Origin: Siphonodentalium dalli
Taxonomy: Eukaryota > Mollusca > Scaphopoda > Gadilida > Siphonodentaliidae
Assembly: GCA_032622095.1 (NCBI GenBank)
Contig: CP136066.1
Location: forward strand, 149,885,559-149,949,558
Length of the DNA: 64,000 nt
Direction: 5' to 3'
Of the stretch, positions 33,739 through 45,430 are shown piece by piece. The first letter of the stretch is position 1, and the number at the start of each line of letters is the position of its first letter. The position numbers and the translations under genes were made by a program. The notes beneath the pieces are model-generated. The model was given only the letters and a program-made list of their open reading frames with translations. It was not told the origin of the DNA and ran no database searches.

Positions 33739-33969
33739 CTGGTCAGATTCGGCTAGATGGTTGTGTTGACTCATTGAAGAACTAACTATCTCGTTCTTTG
33801 TGTTGATGGTGGCACCACAGCCATTCTTACAACACACCCAGTGGACATTCTCGGATCGACGTGATTTGATGCGGAATTTGAAGTCGTTGAAACCAGGTGT
33901 TTGCCTCCTCGATCGTTGGATATGAAGAATACATTTATTTGAGAACTTGCCTTGATGAAGATAGAACAT
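33739..33969 (-). pseudogene. FLYWCH-domain exon 1 of the MULE transposase gene
   Basis: Minus strand, 77 codons from ATG 33969. The zinc-finger domain reads FNDFKFRIKS…HWVCCKNGC…MSQHNH: W44, Cys at 46/47 and 51, His at 69 and 71, the F-x-F … W-x-C … C … H-x-H pattern of FLYWCH. The exon ends CAG with donor GTACGAC (first intronic base 33738), phase 0, matching the phase-0 acceptor at 22085. FLYWCH fingers commonly precede MULE DDE domains and are thought to bind DNA ends. The exon itself is intact, but the downstream exon is broken. The real start may lie further upstream. Confidence 0.75.
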
Positions 33970-34718
33970 TGAATATGATCAACTTTGGAGAGACATGGGG
34001 TTTTTATAGCTCAATACGATCGCTCAATACGAATAGCAGTTTACTAATATTTCACAGACTGAACATGAAAATCGCTCATCTGATGACGACTCATTTGAAA
34101 CTCGTTCAGGCGGCATGCTAAAACAACATTGCAAACGGGAGCCAGGCAAACTGTTATTTAATTAATACAGACTATAGGCGCGACGCTCACACCTTGTCGG
34201 CGATATTTTTGCAGGCTCGTCGGCAAAGTGAGAACAAGAAAACCATAATAAGAAATGGTAACGCCCTCAAGATCATATTATTAGCCATAAATATAAATTA
34301 TAAATATAAAATATATTGGTTACATGAATGCACCGCCTCAAAATACTACGGCTTATTACTGCAGGTGTCTCATTCACCACAGCAGAAAGCTTCTAAATTC
34401 GGATCAAACATTGTGTTCCCGCCATAAAATCTTCAAGTGTGCATGGCCCAGCCATTGTTCATACCTAAACATCGAACGCAATTAACGCGGTCATAATAGT
34501 TACATGTTGCAACTATAAGACATTCAGCGAATACACACCCCACAAAAACCCGAAATTTGTTGTCCTGCGAGATATACCATCACTTTTGTTCAATTTTACA
34601 CCGCCAGATTAGCCTTCCTACAATATCCTAAAACAATAAAGCTTCTCAAATCATCGGCATAGTCAATAGAACTTTCACGAACTTTGACATCGACACTTTC
34701 TAATCGTTGTACATAAGC
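33970..34718. other. no gene seen
   Basis: Sequence 5' of the FLYWCH exon on the minus strand. Short frames only. It may hold the promoter or TIR of the MULE; none was identified. Confidence 0.4.
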
Positions 34719-35402
34719 ATGGTGAGACCTATCATCGACCTATCCCCAGATGATTGTCGAGAGGGCAGGACGTACGATTTTACAGTGCGTCTTGTCGCTG
34801 TTCCAATTGACTGGTCTGTCGTTCGTGAGTCGTGTGACCTTCCCTTCGGGGACAGCTGCCCGAGCGACAGGTGAGTTGTTTACTGGATTTGGCAGAGGAT
34901 TATGCCGCTAATCCCCTCTGCCTTGGTCGCGGCCCTGGATAGATTGCTCATTGTGGATACCCTTAGCTGGTCTCTAAGCGGTACTAAGGGAGGCTTTGTG
35001 CATCTATCCGTGGAACACAGGACCGTTGCAGCTGGAAATCACCAGGGGCCTGCGGTTCTACACGGGGACTTCACCACCAGAACAGGGAAGAAGAAGAAGA
35101 CAAAGACTCCTTCTCGCCGACGCAGGGACGCAGTACGAAGGGCCAAGTGGAGAAAGAATAGGGCAGCTGTTGATCGGTCGGCTGCCCCTTCCCTCTCGGC
35201 TGCGACGACTGACAGTCACCAGCCCTCTACCACCGACGCCGGAGGCAGACAGGAGCTATCTGAGAGACGCCCAGATGGCCCCTCCTGCCCGGAGGTCAGA
35301 GTCAGCGGACCAGGGGAGACGCACATCTTGTTAGATACCTATTGTAGATTCCTTGTATCGTGTTTTAGATCGTCGTCGAGGCCAGTGGAGACAGGACGCT
35401 AA
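34719..35402 (+). pseudogene. basic Arg/Lys-rich ORF, unrecognised, with internal UGA
   Basis: Frame 3 from ATG 34719 (MVRPIIDLSPDDCREGR…) reaches UGA at 34872-34874, then stays open from ATG 34902 to 35402 for 166 codons. The second part has HGDFTTRTGKKKKTKTPSRR (about 35070-35120), a strongly basic stretch, and then a Ser/Thr/Pro-rich region. The block is GC-richer than its surroundings and is followed by CAA/CAT-rich sequence and a 3' end with AATAAA (35777). It resembles an ORF1-type nucleic-acid-binding protein of a retroelement, but I do not recognise the family. A competing frame (34996-35334) is also Arg-rich, so a frameshift is possible. Confidence 0.4.
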
Positions 35403-35601
35403 ACCCGGTGTCCCCATCTCCACGGGTAGCAACAACAACAACAACAACACTAGCTCCACCCGTACCAGAACAGAAACAGCCCTGGAATTTGACCAACGAA
35501 TGGCGGCCTACGACAAGAAATGGACAGAACAAGACAGGCAACTTGCAGCGGTCGGTGTGGTGCTCTACCCAACATCATCATCAACAACAACAACAGAATA
35601 A
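35353..35601 (+). CDS. hypothetical short ORF downstream of the basic ORF
   Basis: 82 codons overlapping the end of the basic ORF. It contains an Asn run from (AAC)n at 35430-35448, then EFDQRMAAYDKKWTEQDRQL, a charged likely helical segment, and ends in Thr repeats. It may be the true continuation of the upstream protein after a frameshift. The sequence to about 35790 looks like its 3' UTR. No known domain. Confidence 0.3.
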   Translation: MYRVLDRRRGQWRQDAKPGVPISTGSNNNNNNTSSTRTRTETALEFDQRMAAYDKKWTEQDRQLAAVGVVLYPTSSSTTTTE

Positions 35602-35814
35602 ATCCAAAGAAGGAAGAAAAAGAAATTAAAAAAACATCATCATGTCTAGATCATCTTTTTTTCATGTTCACCGTTATGTATTTCATAATTCATAACACAA
35701 AAATCACCTCAAAGTGGGTTGTAGGAAAGGGGTTCCGCCCCTTTCAAATCATCCCTGGCCCTGGCCTAAACCCCCAATAAACAAATAAACATCGAATACT
35801 GTAATCGAGCCCAC

Positions 35815-36372
35815 ATCACAAATATCAAAGCATTGTGTTAGAGAAATACAAAGAAAAGCAACGAAACTAGTTCGTCAAATCAAAACTCTATGCTACCGAG
35901 ACCGAATGATAAGACTCAATTTGATGTCTTTAAAATATCGAAGATTTAGAGGAGATCTAATCGAGGTATATAAACTGTTGAATGGTCATTACAATATCAA
36001 TGCCTGTGATCTATTAGAAAGATATTCATCAGGAAGAACAAGGGGACATAATAAAAAGCTACAGATGCCCATTGTTTCCATAGGAAAATATTTCTTCACG
36101 CAGAGGGTGGTAAATAGCTGGAACTCTCTGCCAGACTTCGCTGTTTAGGCTCCAACACTCGATCAATTCAAAATATACATAGACTCATTCTTCTATTATA
36201 TAAAATACGAGTTCGACGACAAGAATTAGTTAGTAATATGTTCAAGTGACTCACAAGTAAATATCGAATGACGATACATATATTTGTAAACAAACATTGC
36301 AAATAATGTTATTGGACGAAAAGTCGCAAGACTTGTTCCGCCGTATTATGATGATGATGGTGATGATATGAT
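35815..36372 (+). pseudogene. LINE 3' fragment (RT C terminus and tail)
   Basis: Frame 2 reads REIQRKATKLVRQ, then YRRFRGDLIEVYKLLNG, RTRGHNKKLQMP, FFTQRVVNSWNSLPD, and after a UAG (36146-36148) APTLDQFK. This is the conserved C terminus of many animal LINE ORF2 proteins, from a different family to the copy at 1854-5546. The 3' end is a TGATGATG-type microsatellite (36349-36370), as in CR1-like tails. Strongly 5'-truncated and dead. Confidence 0.78.
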
Positions 36373-37605
36373 TGATAGAACAAACCACTATTATGATTAT
36401 CGTGTCGTTATTTGTTTAAAATACGTATCAATTGACATATACGCACCCGTTCCCTCATTAAAATCAACATATTTCGACCATTTTAGGGGAACAGCTTTTA
36501 CCGGATCGGGGTCGCAATACAACTTTAATGCGTCCCAAAATAACCGGAAAACCCCATTATCTATTTATAAAATGCCCACCGAACCACAGCTTTCTAAAAT
36601 TTGTAGAACAGTATCACCGGGGGCGTTAATAAGCCGTTGTGTCAGTTATGCAATGTCCAACTATTGAACATTTTTACCAAAGCTAGGAAGTGAGACACCC
36701 CCCTGTCGCCATGTCCCTACTTAGAATGAAATGATCCCCGGCGTATGCCAGTTAGAGTCCCATGTAATACGTCGGGATCAAAACTATCTACAACTATACC
36801 TTTTGCTATTGCATAACTATAACTTTACTACACTTTGCTAATACATATTTAACTTAACCACCTGTTGCAAATACATAATTATAACTTGATTACATTTTGT
36901 TTATACATATTAACAATTTACATTACATATATAAGCTGTCCGGTTGGTTTCGTATAACCCATATATTTATGTCTAAATTTCCGGGAGATTATATACTATA
37001 TCCACGTTTAAGCACACCCGTGTACATGTACATCAATTGTGATACCTATGCCATGCATGTATTTCCAAACAGCCCGCGCGTGTAGTTCGGACAAAACGTT
37101 ATACTTATACGATGACTGCATGGTACCAAATAATGAACGGTTTTGTTTTATACCTTGCAGATATGTGGTGGCTGACAAACTATTATATACATCATGCAAC
37201 AACCCAACACGAGGAACCCACCGATCTAAGCTCACAGTGATCAGATATCAAATTTTGAAGTTTGTTATTACTCGAGATGTGTAATAATATGTGGCCCAGA
37301 AACACGTGGTCAAACGGAGGGTCTCAGACAAAATTGCGGATGAAGATTATAACTCTAAAACCAAGTGGTAATACGGTCAAATTTCGTGATACTTTAGTGA
37401 TATTACGGTCATATTTTATTGAACAAAATGTTGATAAATAACAAGTTTTGGGAAATTTGATACCATAGTTGACAGTGATTGGCGTTATGTTGCTGCAATA
37501 AATCGATTCTGATAACTAAAGCGTATTTTGAAGAAATATTATTGTTGTATCTTGATGGCATGGGGATCGTCTGATCGGATTGAGTACCTTTAAGGTAAAT
37601 ATTGT
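36373..37605. other. no gene seen
   Basis: AT-rich, short frames without domains. Nothing recognised. Confidence 0.45.
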
Positions 37606-37830
37606 TAGGGCAATGTATTCTTTAATATATGCGAGGCTCCCTATGGGAGACTCGCATATAGGATAATGCATTGGCACAGGGTTTTCACAAAATTCCAGGA
37701 AACTACCGTGACAGTCATGGAATGGTTAAAATGTGCTGGAGGGTACACATGGTTTTCTATCGGTCGGCACTAACGCGGTTACTTCTGTGTTCCTGAAAGA
37801 AAATCTGGCGCCTATCAGCAGTTTGTTATA
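37606..37830 (+). repeat. dispersed repeat with palindrome, copy 2
   Basis: Inverted match to 20340-20470. It includes a near-perfect hairpin ATATGCGAG-g-CTCCC-tat-GGGAG-a-CTCGCATAT (about 37627-37660), absent from most of copy 1, which has TATATGCGAGGTTCC further along. Confidence 0.65.
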
Positions 37831-38536
37831 CAATTCATTTTAACTTTCATTGGAACGTTTTCAATTATTCTCTAACAGATATCACGACAGACACGAAAAC
37901 TAAACGGCATTTAGAGCGATATTTCAAAACATGTATACCCTTCAGCAGTTTTAAAACTGGTGTATATACTCTTCGGCACTTTGTTTTAGTGAGAGAGACC
38001 CCTTCAGCGTTGCTAAGTGCTGACTGTCTGCAAGCAGTATTTGGCATTATTTCTGAGCATAAGGCCCACTGCATGGCGTTCAACGGTTCATGCAGTTTTT
38101 AATCTAATAGACCGGCCCCCAGATGAGGGTAGTGTCACACGAAAGGGTAGAAATTTTGACGCTATCTCCAATTATCCTTGGCCAATGGGGGTTCCAAAAC
38201 ACTGAGGTATCCAGGGCGGAGCAGGTGGAAAATATATTGTTTTGACCTTTTTGGTGTTTTTGACCTGCAAATTTCAGTATAATCAGGAAAACCAATAAAA
38301 TAAGACAAATGTTAAATTAAATATACTTGAATATCATATACTTATTCTATTTGGGTTGCTTAACATTTATAATGTGCAAAAAGTTATATTATCCAACAAT
38401 TTTTGTGAAAAATTCACGAAAATGCCAAAAAAATGCATAAATTGCAGTGCTTTTTCAAAAAAGTTTTCCAGAAGATTTCCTATAAAATTTTCATTTTTTG
38501 GTATAAAGCTCTCATTGGTGTATCAATTTTTTTCAG
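37831..38536. other. no gene seen
   Basis: Includes two partly similar stretches (ATGTATACCCTTCAGCAGTTT and GTATATACTCTTCGGCACTTT, about 37930-37985). No ORF of note. Confidence 0.4.
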
Positions 38537-38543
38537 CGTTATA

Positions 38544-39072
38544 CAAGGGGGGGTGGGGTGAAAAAAAAATTCCGGCACGTATGCCGGGGTGGGTGGGTGG
38601 TCAAAGCCACCAACAAGCAATTTTTTCCGCAACTAAAACAAATATTTCCTGCTTGTTTTTCAGTGTTTTGGCAATGAGTTGGGCTTCAAAACCACTTTGA
38701 ATGAGAGAAATAATGTAATTCTAACTGTAAACTGACTGCAGGCAGTTATCGTGTTGTATTTTGTTGCAAATTTGGAAATCCAAGATGGCCGCTGGCAGCC
38801 ATGTTTTTTTGGCCGAATGACCTCAAAATGACTCATTCCTATTTACATGTCCATGTTAACATCCATGATAAATAGTATGCACAGAAATTCATATACAGCT
38901 GTTTACAGTGAATTTCCCCCCGAAAATCTCTGTTTTAGTGTTAAAAGAGGGGGTGGGTGTCAAACAATGGTCGGAAATAACTGCCGAAAACGGAAAGAAA
39001 TTTGGCGGTGGGGGTGGGTGGCTACAAAAAATGCCATACGTGCCTGAAAAAAAATTCCGACCCCCCTCCCTA
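38544..39072. mobile_element. poly(G)-ended MITE with 7-bp TSD, copy 2
   Basis: 529 bp, starting CAAGGGGGG and ending CCTCCCTA, flanked by the exact 7-bp duplication CGTTATA (38537-38543, 39073-39079). The terminal inverted arms are about 38 bp: AATTCCGGCACGTATG on the left and CATACGTGCCTGAAAAAAAA on the right. The body is 90% or more like copy 1 by eye, including the captured minisatellite monomer (about 38775-38870). Confidence 0.85.
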
Positions 39073-39079
39073 CGTTATA

Positions 39080-40173
39080 TACCTGATTTATTAATATCAA
39101 CTTCACCAGCAATGATTTCCAACAATCCGAGATATTTCCAAAAACTTAACCCACCCCCCCCCCCCCCCCCCAAAACTGATTTTCTATCTGAAAATACCTG
39201 TCAAGTCAGAATAGCCCGTTTTCGTTCCATTTTGTTAACCAATAACTTGAATAAATGTCAAACTATCTCATTTATATATATGCAGACTGTCATTTAAAAC
39301 AATATATCGACCGAGTTCGAAAACCAGGTTTACCTTCTTTTTTTTTACCTGACTCTCAACCCATAGTTTGCCTATACAATCACAAATAAGTAAGCGTTCA
39401 CTCCATATTTGTTGACAATTAAGTCCCAATATATATATTTCGAAAGTGTAGCAACACTACCGATTGACATTCGAATGTATCATGTATCAGTTCATTCTGA
39501 TAAGTTTGACCACACGAACGACACAGTACTAGTTTGTTGTTGATCGTTAACAACAGCGCAAGGTGTTTGAGCTGAATCTCGTACTGTCTATTGGCAGACT
39601 CTGGTGTCGCTCCATTCGACGAACGGGCGTTTCATTCGGTGGTCAGGTAAGGCTACCCTTTACTGTACACAGCCGAAGTCATTATTGTCTGCACCATGCT
39701 AATGTATGGTTCCCGCAAAGTGCCGGCGAATACAATGACAACAACAACAACTAACAATGGCGACGAACTGCGATTAGTACGAAGTGTTTTTACAACATCA
39801 ATTGATTATTTGAACGAAGACGACGATTGAGAGGAAACGTTGTTTATCTATTTATTAAATTATGGTATATGCTATTGCCAGCTTTGTATGAAATTATGTA
39901 ATTTCTAGAAATGTCTGCCAGCACGATGTCTGAAATGTGTGACAATCATTGAATCAACATTGAATTTGATGAAGGCACATCCTGAATTCCAATATTTTAG
40001 CGATATTCCACTATTATAGTGATATTTGACTATAACATATTCATGTTTCCTTTATTTGCGTCGGGAATAGAGGTCGGCGCATACCAGTGCACAGCCAAAT
40101 GTGACTTAACAATAACGCAACGAATGAACAGTCTTCGGAAAAAATTCGTTGTGCAATCTTTTGCGCCAGCTTT
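39080..40173. other. no certain gene; possible exon near 39563-39648
   Basis: Contains a poly(C) tract (about 39152-39170). 39563-39648 is open and ends at GGTCAG|GTAAGG, a good splice-donor match. A 31-codon frame ending in acidic residues (MTTTTT…LNEDDD, 39735-39830) follows. Neither has a recognisable domain, so this is only a candidate small gene or 5' exon. Confidence 0.25.
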
Positions 40174-40179
40174 GATATT

Positions 40180-40466
40180 TATGGGAAGCCAAATTGACAT
40201 TTAATAAATAATTGAGCTTAAGCGCAATAAGGAATCTTCTTAAAAGCACAATAAGGATCGATATTCTTATTGCAATTAGATCTTCCCTTATTGCGCTTAA
40301 GCGCAATAAGAGATTCCTTGCGCAATAAGAGATTCCTTATTGCGCTTAAGCGCAATAAGGAATTTCCTTATTGCGCTTAAGCGCAATTAGATCTTCCCTT
40401 ATTGCGCTTGATTCCTTATTGCGCTTAAGCTCAATTATTTATTAAATGTCAATTTGGCTTCCCATA
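40180..40466. mobile_element. 287-bp foldback element of TTGCGCTTAAGCGCAATAAG palindromes
   Basis: Ends TATGGGAAGCCAAATTGACA and its exact inverse, flanked by GATATT (40174-40179, 40467-40472). The arms run about 50 bp. The centre is a ladder of the palindrome GCGCTTAAGCGC joined by AATAAGGAATC and AGATCTTCCC words. A single strand could fold over its full length. Non-coding. Confidence 0.85.
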
Positions 40467-40773
40467 GATATTCAATAATATTATACTATTACTAATATAT
40501 CCCGTTCTAAATGACAATAGCAGGATGACTCAATCGCTCCTTCATAACAATATTTCAACTAATTACCGTACATGCTAATTGAGTTGCTTATCGCATGTCG
40601 TCATGATTAATAATTCTCCTGGACAATATGCATGGTATCGAGTTGGTGCGATCTGATTTTGAATAATATTTGTGGGAAATATGATTTATTTTTGGATTAT
40701 CCCGCTTTTATCAAATTAACAAAACCATAATGGTCAAATACCACTATAACAGTGGTATAACGTTATATCGGTA

Positions 40774-41216
40774 CTCTCTGGCTCCAAATAAAAGTGCAGG
40801 CCCCAATAATAGTGCAGGGGGGGGGGGGGGAATTCCAATGAAAGTTAATAATAGTGTAGGCCCAAATAATAGTGCAGGGGAAACTCTGAACAAAACATCA
40901 ACTGTTAAACATATTATTTTTACAGTTCGTGTAGGTCAAGTATAGGAATCAACATAGTACGGTATATGTCATGTGGTGTTTTATTCAGTATTTAAATGTT
41001 CACATGTGTGTCATATATTTGAATATGTACATGCATAAAGATATAAACTCATCTTTTTGGTATCAGAGTCATACAGAAATCTTGAGTTTGTGCTGATTTT
41101 AATTTTCATAGCCTCAAAATTAATAAACGTGCAGACCCAAATAAGCACTGTGCAGGGGGGGGGGATTTCCCAAGAAAATAATAAACGTGCATGCATGTTT
41201 ATTTGGAGCCCAAGAG
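40774..41216. mobile_element. CTCT(C/T)GGGCTCCAAATAAA MITE, copy C
   Basis: 443 bp with TA at 40772-40773 and 41217-41218. Ends CTCTCTGGCTCCAAATAAA and TTTATTTGGAGCCCAAGAG. The interior matches 25072-25495, including two poly(G) interruptions after GTGCAG. It lies outside the A/B duplication. Confidence 0.85.
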
Positions 41217-41218
41217 TA

Positions 41219-42090
41219 TATAATAGTGGAATTTAATACCCGTACCCCATTAGCCATATTACCAGGTCTGAGTCAGACTATAGTTGACTAGTTGACATTT
41301 TAATTTTGTTTCTAGGCCTATCACAATTCGGAGACAACTTCTCAATAAAATTCAGATTTTTAGATAATCTGATAATTGAAATTAGGTTTGGATGAATACA
41401 AATTGACCATTTGCTAATGCAACATTAGTCATCGCAAGTTCAAATTGACAAAACAATTGACATTATGTCGCACATTTTGTTGTGAGTGAGGTTTTGTGAA
41501 GTTGTGTCGCTTTCGGAATGCAAGAAAACATGTGACATTTTACATATTTTGTCATGCAATCAAAATGTTGATGTTTCATTGCTTTCGAACCTAATTTGTT
41601 GCTTTCGGTGCGCCACAAAAAATGTGATAATGTCAGATGTTTTTGTCGTTCACGTTGAAAGCGACAAATTTGTGTTGTACATTATGTTGCTCTCAGCACA
41701 TGAAAAATGAGACTGATATGTACAGATAAAAAAGATGCAGCATTTTCGCATGTTTTGCTGGTCACAGAAAGCAACGAAACAATAATTATGTTGTCGCTTT
41801 TGTAAATATCACTCTGTATTTCTCAATATTCATTTGTAATTATGAGAATAAAGCATCAACCAACAAAACATGCGACATTTCAATGTTTTTTTACATGCTG
41901 TAACAATAAATATTATGACACATAGTAGTAGGGTGATAACATTTAAACAAAGAAAACAATAAAGAAGTTATTTCCATGAATTTTGTATCCAATATTATAG
42001 CACTCTTGAAACATATTTCTAATTTATCACATAATTAATTCACAAAACCAGCTTCATAATTATTGGTAAGACACACGTGTAATATTGCTG
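41219..42090. other. no gene seen
   Basis: Short frames only (for example 41486-41710), with several ATGTTGTCGCTTT-like words. Nothing recognised. Confidence 0.4.
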
Positions 42091-42558
42091 ATGGGGTCAT
42101 TGTCACAAGGCATCGGTCACATTCGTAGCCAGCTTTTTAAATCGATCACAAATGTAGCCAGCTTTTCTATGGCGATCACATTTGTAGCCAGCTTTTCATA
42201 TTCAGGCGAGCCTCTATGAACACGATCAGGTTAATCTCATTTTTCTGAGTTGATGGATGAACAACAACTTGAATTTTGTTTTGATATTAGTTCATCTAAT
42301 AACCTGAGGTTTTCTATCAATGTCGATGGAATGCTCGAATTATATTCCAATATAAGTTGATAAAGGAAGTCAGTTTTGGAGCATGACGTCGATATTTTAG
42401 TCACCAACGTGATTACGTCATATTTCGCGCCATATAAAGCATGCAATTAGAAAAGCTGGCTACGAAATATGATCGCGGGTGAAAAAAGCTGGCTACATTT
42501 GTGATCCATTTAAAAAGCTGGCTACGAATGTGACCGGAGCCTTGTGACAATGACCCCA
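42091..42558. mobile_element. 468-bp element with arms built of GTAGCCAGCTTTT repeats
   Basis: Left end TGGGGTCATTGTCACAAGGC, right end its inverse. Inside each arm a ~32-bp motif (GGTCACATTCGTAGCCAGCT…) is repeated two or three times. The arms are about 80-95 bp around a ~280-bp centre. I could not define a TSD. Confidence 0.75.
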
Positions 42559-43036
42559 TTGGTTGTAATATTAGTGCGTGCGATGATGTCACATCATAAT
42601 TTAAATGACTTGTGGTCACTGAAGTTTATGATTGTTGTTTTCAATAAAAACTTTGCGTTTATTTGATCATGTAAATTCGATTTGAGCCTCGGTAAACCTT
42701 TGCTCAAATCAAATTTAATGAACTCGGTTAATAAATTCCATATATTATTAAATAAAACTCAACTGAGATCCACAATAAATGAACTATTTCCAGTATACCC
42801 GGTATGTCATTGGCTGGACAGCCTGTATTATTGGCATTTGTTTATCAGCGACTTGAGCGTCCTGAGTGTTCCTTGCTTCATGTCATTAATTTGAAAGATT
42901 GAAATTATCCAATATATACCTTGAAATGAAACTCTTAAAACATTTTAGCAAAGAAAAAACTGGAGGACAATGTCCAAGAACTGGGATCAAGAAATGTTCA
43001 ATTATTTTGTGGTATGTTGTTGGGAAGTGTATGAGT
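42559..43036. other. no gene seen
   Basis: AT-rich, nothing recognised. Confidence 0.4.
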
Positions 43037-43168
43037 TCAGCCATCTTAATTCAGATTGTTTTGCTTCGGCAATCCGCTACGGCAATGGTACGCCATGGCC
43101 CAGTTTGCTTCAGCAAATTGCCAAATTGCTTTGGCAATGCTGATTGCCGTAGCCAATTATGAATGCTG
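43037..43168. mobile_element. CAGCC MITE, second copy (inverted)
   Basis: Inverse of 24379-24506: CAGCCATCTTAATTCAGATT, GCTTCGGCAATCCGC, then GATTGCCGTAGCCAATTATG and GCTG. The flanks are no longer TA, so it is an older or decayed copy. Confidence 0.7.
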
Positions 43169-43644
43169 ATGAGTCTGAACATGGGTTCGAACCCACTTCC
43201 CCCGAAATTCTTGATCTTCTATTCTGGAATGTCAGCACAACGCACTTCCTTCAGAATGCATCTGACCATATATGATTACTGGTACTGGCTTAGAGATATA
43301 CAAGAGTTATGCCTATGGATGCACGGATTCAGTATAGTGATCATTGCTTCTCATGTGCTTAACTCAGTGAGCATGAACAAATTATCATGCGATACTTTTA
43401 TTTGTTAATCTTGCCTGTAGATTACCTGTGCTACAGTTATTATCTGGTTTAAAACATTTGATACAAAAAATCAATATTTCGGACCACAGTGCTGAAATCG
43501 TTCAAATAAATATTCTGTAAAGAACAGTACTAGCCATGATTGCCTTGAAATAGAATGTAACTCTCATAAGTTGTCATTATGAGGCTAATGCTCCAATTTA
43601 TCAACCCATATCAGCATATTTTATCAGCTATTTTACATAATAAC
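43169..43644. other. no gene seen
   Basis: Contains the palindrome GGGTTCGAACCC at 43183-43194, like a tRNA B box but without an A box or cloverleaf. Otherwise unrecognised. Confidence 0.4.
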
Positions 43645-44175
43645 TAGCTGGGTACCCGTCCTGACGTGGAGAGTTGTTGTGTTTTTTTTTTTACACCAAC
43701 ACCCCAAAAATGGTGGAAATCAGCCCAGCGGATACCGAGATACAGGTTCAAGGTCATTTGAAAGGTCCAAGTCACGCTGAGTGGGACGAAAGTTATAGGC
43801 ATCCCCATCTCTACTAACACCACAAAAATGGTGGAAATCGGCCCAGCGGATCCTGTGATACGGGTTTCAAAGGTCATTTGAAAGGTCAAGGTCATGTTGA
43901 AAATGTCTGGCTACCCGATCTGTCCCTACCTACGAAATTTCGCCCCGATCGTCCCATCGGATCCTGGGATAGAGAGTCAAGGTCGTTCGAAAGTCAAAGT
44001 CACGCCGCACAGGCATCTCGGTGGGACAAAATGTATTGGCATCCCCATCTACACCAACACCCCGAAAATGGTGGAAATTGGCCCAGCGGATACCGAGATA
44101 CCCTATGTATCAAATTTCGTCCGGAGAAATCCGCCAGTTTTACCCGATTTGATTTGCACTCAAGTAGATAAACGC
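43645..44175 (+). repeat. tandem repeat of an RTE/SINE-like tail
   Basis: Starts ACTAGCTGGGTACCCGTC. Three or four diverged units share ATCCCCATCT, CACCAACACCCC, AAATGGTGGAAAT, GGCCCAGCGGAT and AAGGTCA. The words match add-on 3' regions of RTE-type LINEs and their SINEs. It ends with CACTCAAGTAGATAAACG, also seen at 45120. Confidence 0.55.
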
Positions 44176-45231
44176 TCTTTGATAGCGACGCCTCATATAC
44201 ACACGCTCATTAATTATCAAGCTTCAAAAGAATCGAGTTCAGCAATTTCAATGTAAATAAACCAAACGTCTGTTACACGGCTTTAACCAAAATTTCGGCC
44301 ATTCTGGAAGCCATCTCAGCTAAATGGATTTGATCGACTTTTACCCGAGTGCAGATTCGAGAGCTAGACAATCATGGATTCGCTCCACTTTATACTTGGA
44401 TGAGATTCCAGACCATAACGATGATGATATTTAGCGAACTTTTACCCGTGACCAAACTCTACACGACTTCGCACTAAGTGAAAAGGTTTGGAAAATAATA
44501 GCATATAAAAATATAAATGTATCCAAAATAGACTTAAAGGTACGGTTGACCTTGGCGGTTGGTATCCTGTAAAAATATTTCCACCCGTCAAAAACCGCCA
44601 CAAACAGAAAGAACATCAAAATGTAGACAGACTTTGTCCGTATACAAATACGAAATATCGCATAAACAGTATGTTATTGTCATTTGTTTGACCATTGTTA
44701 TGTAAACAAAAGCATAAAAAGTTACCTTTCTGGTGGTTGTTTATATTATGATGGTAAACAGAAAGAGCGGTCTTTGTTGGTGAATTCCTGATATGGAACA
44801 AATAAAGAGCGTTTATGCCATGTTTGTGTGATTAGCCAGTAGCATTGTGCTGTCTTCTGTAACACAACCAGGCTCTTGCTTAGGTAAAATATAGTAGGTC
44901 TTTATGAGATAACATGCTGTTTACGCGATAGTTATGGTATATATGAACGAAACTGTATGCATTTTAATGTTTTTCTGTTTACGGTGATTGGAACAAATAT
45001 GAATATTTTCGACAACTAAGGCCTCACGTGCCTTTAAGAATATCAGCTGTAACAAAAATGTATATATCAGAAATTGTAAATGCTATATTTTGGAACGGAG
45101 TCGGGAAATGCCGTATTTTCACTCAAGTAGATACACGATTCTTAATAGCCTGCAAATTGGCAATATATGTGTGTTATGTTCGTCGACGTCGTGCTGTTTA
45201 CGTCGTGTGAATATAGAGTTGTCCTTCCTAC
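44176..45231. other. no gene seen
   Basis: Contains AATAAAGAGCGTTT at 44801-44814, a word repeated elsewhere in the window. No ORF of note. Confidence 0.4.
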
Positions 45232-45430
45232 ATCGGGTCACAATCACGCCGTGCCCAGGACTCTAGCACTGGGGAGTGGTCAAGGTCACGCCGCACGGGC
45301 AAATGGATAGGCCTATGTTAGTCCTCGTGTGATAGCCATACCAAGTTTCGTCGAAATCGGTTCAGCCGTTTTCGAGTCCATCGCGGCCACACACGCAAAC
45401 TTTCCTCAAATATATAATAAAATAAGACAG
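45232..45430 (+). repeat. RTE-like 3' tail
   Basis: CACGCCGCACGGGC, then ACCAAGTTTCGTCGAAATCG, TTCAGCCGTTTTCGAGTC and CACACACGCAAACT, ending in AAATATATAATAAAATAAGA. This is the typical end of RTE elements or RTE-mobilised SINEs. Confidence 0.6.

Noticed and set aside
43183-43194. GGGTTCGAACCC as a tRNA B box
   Set aside because: No A box at the right distance and no cloverleaf can be drawn; it is simply a 12-bp palindrome.
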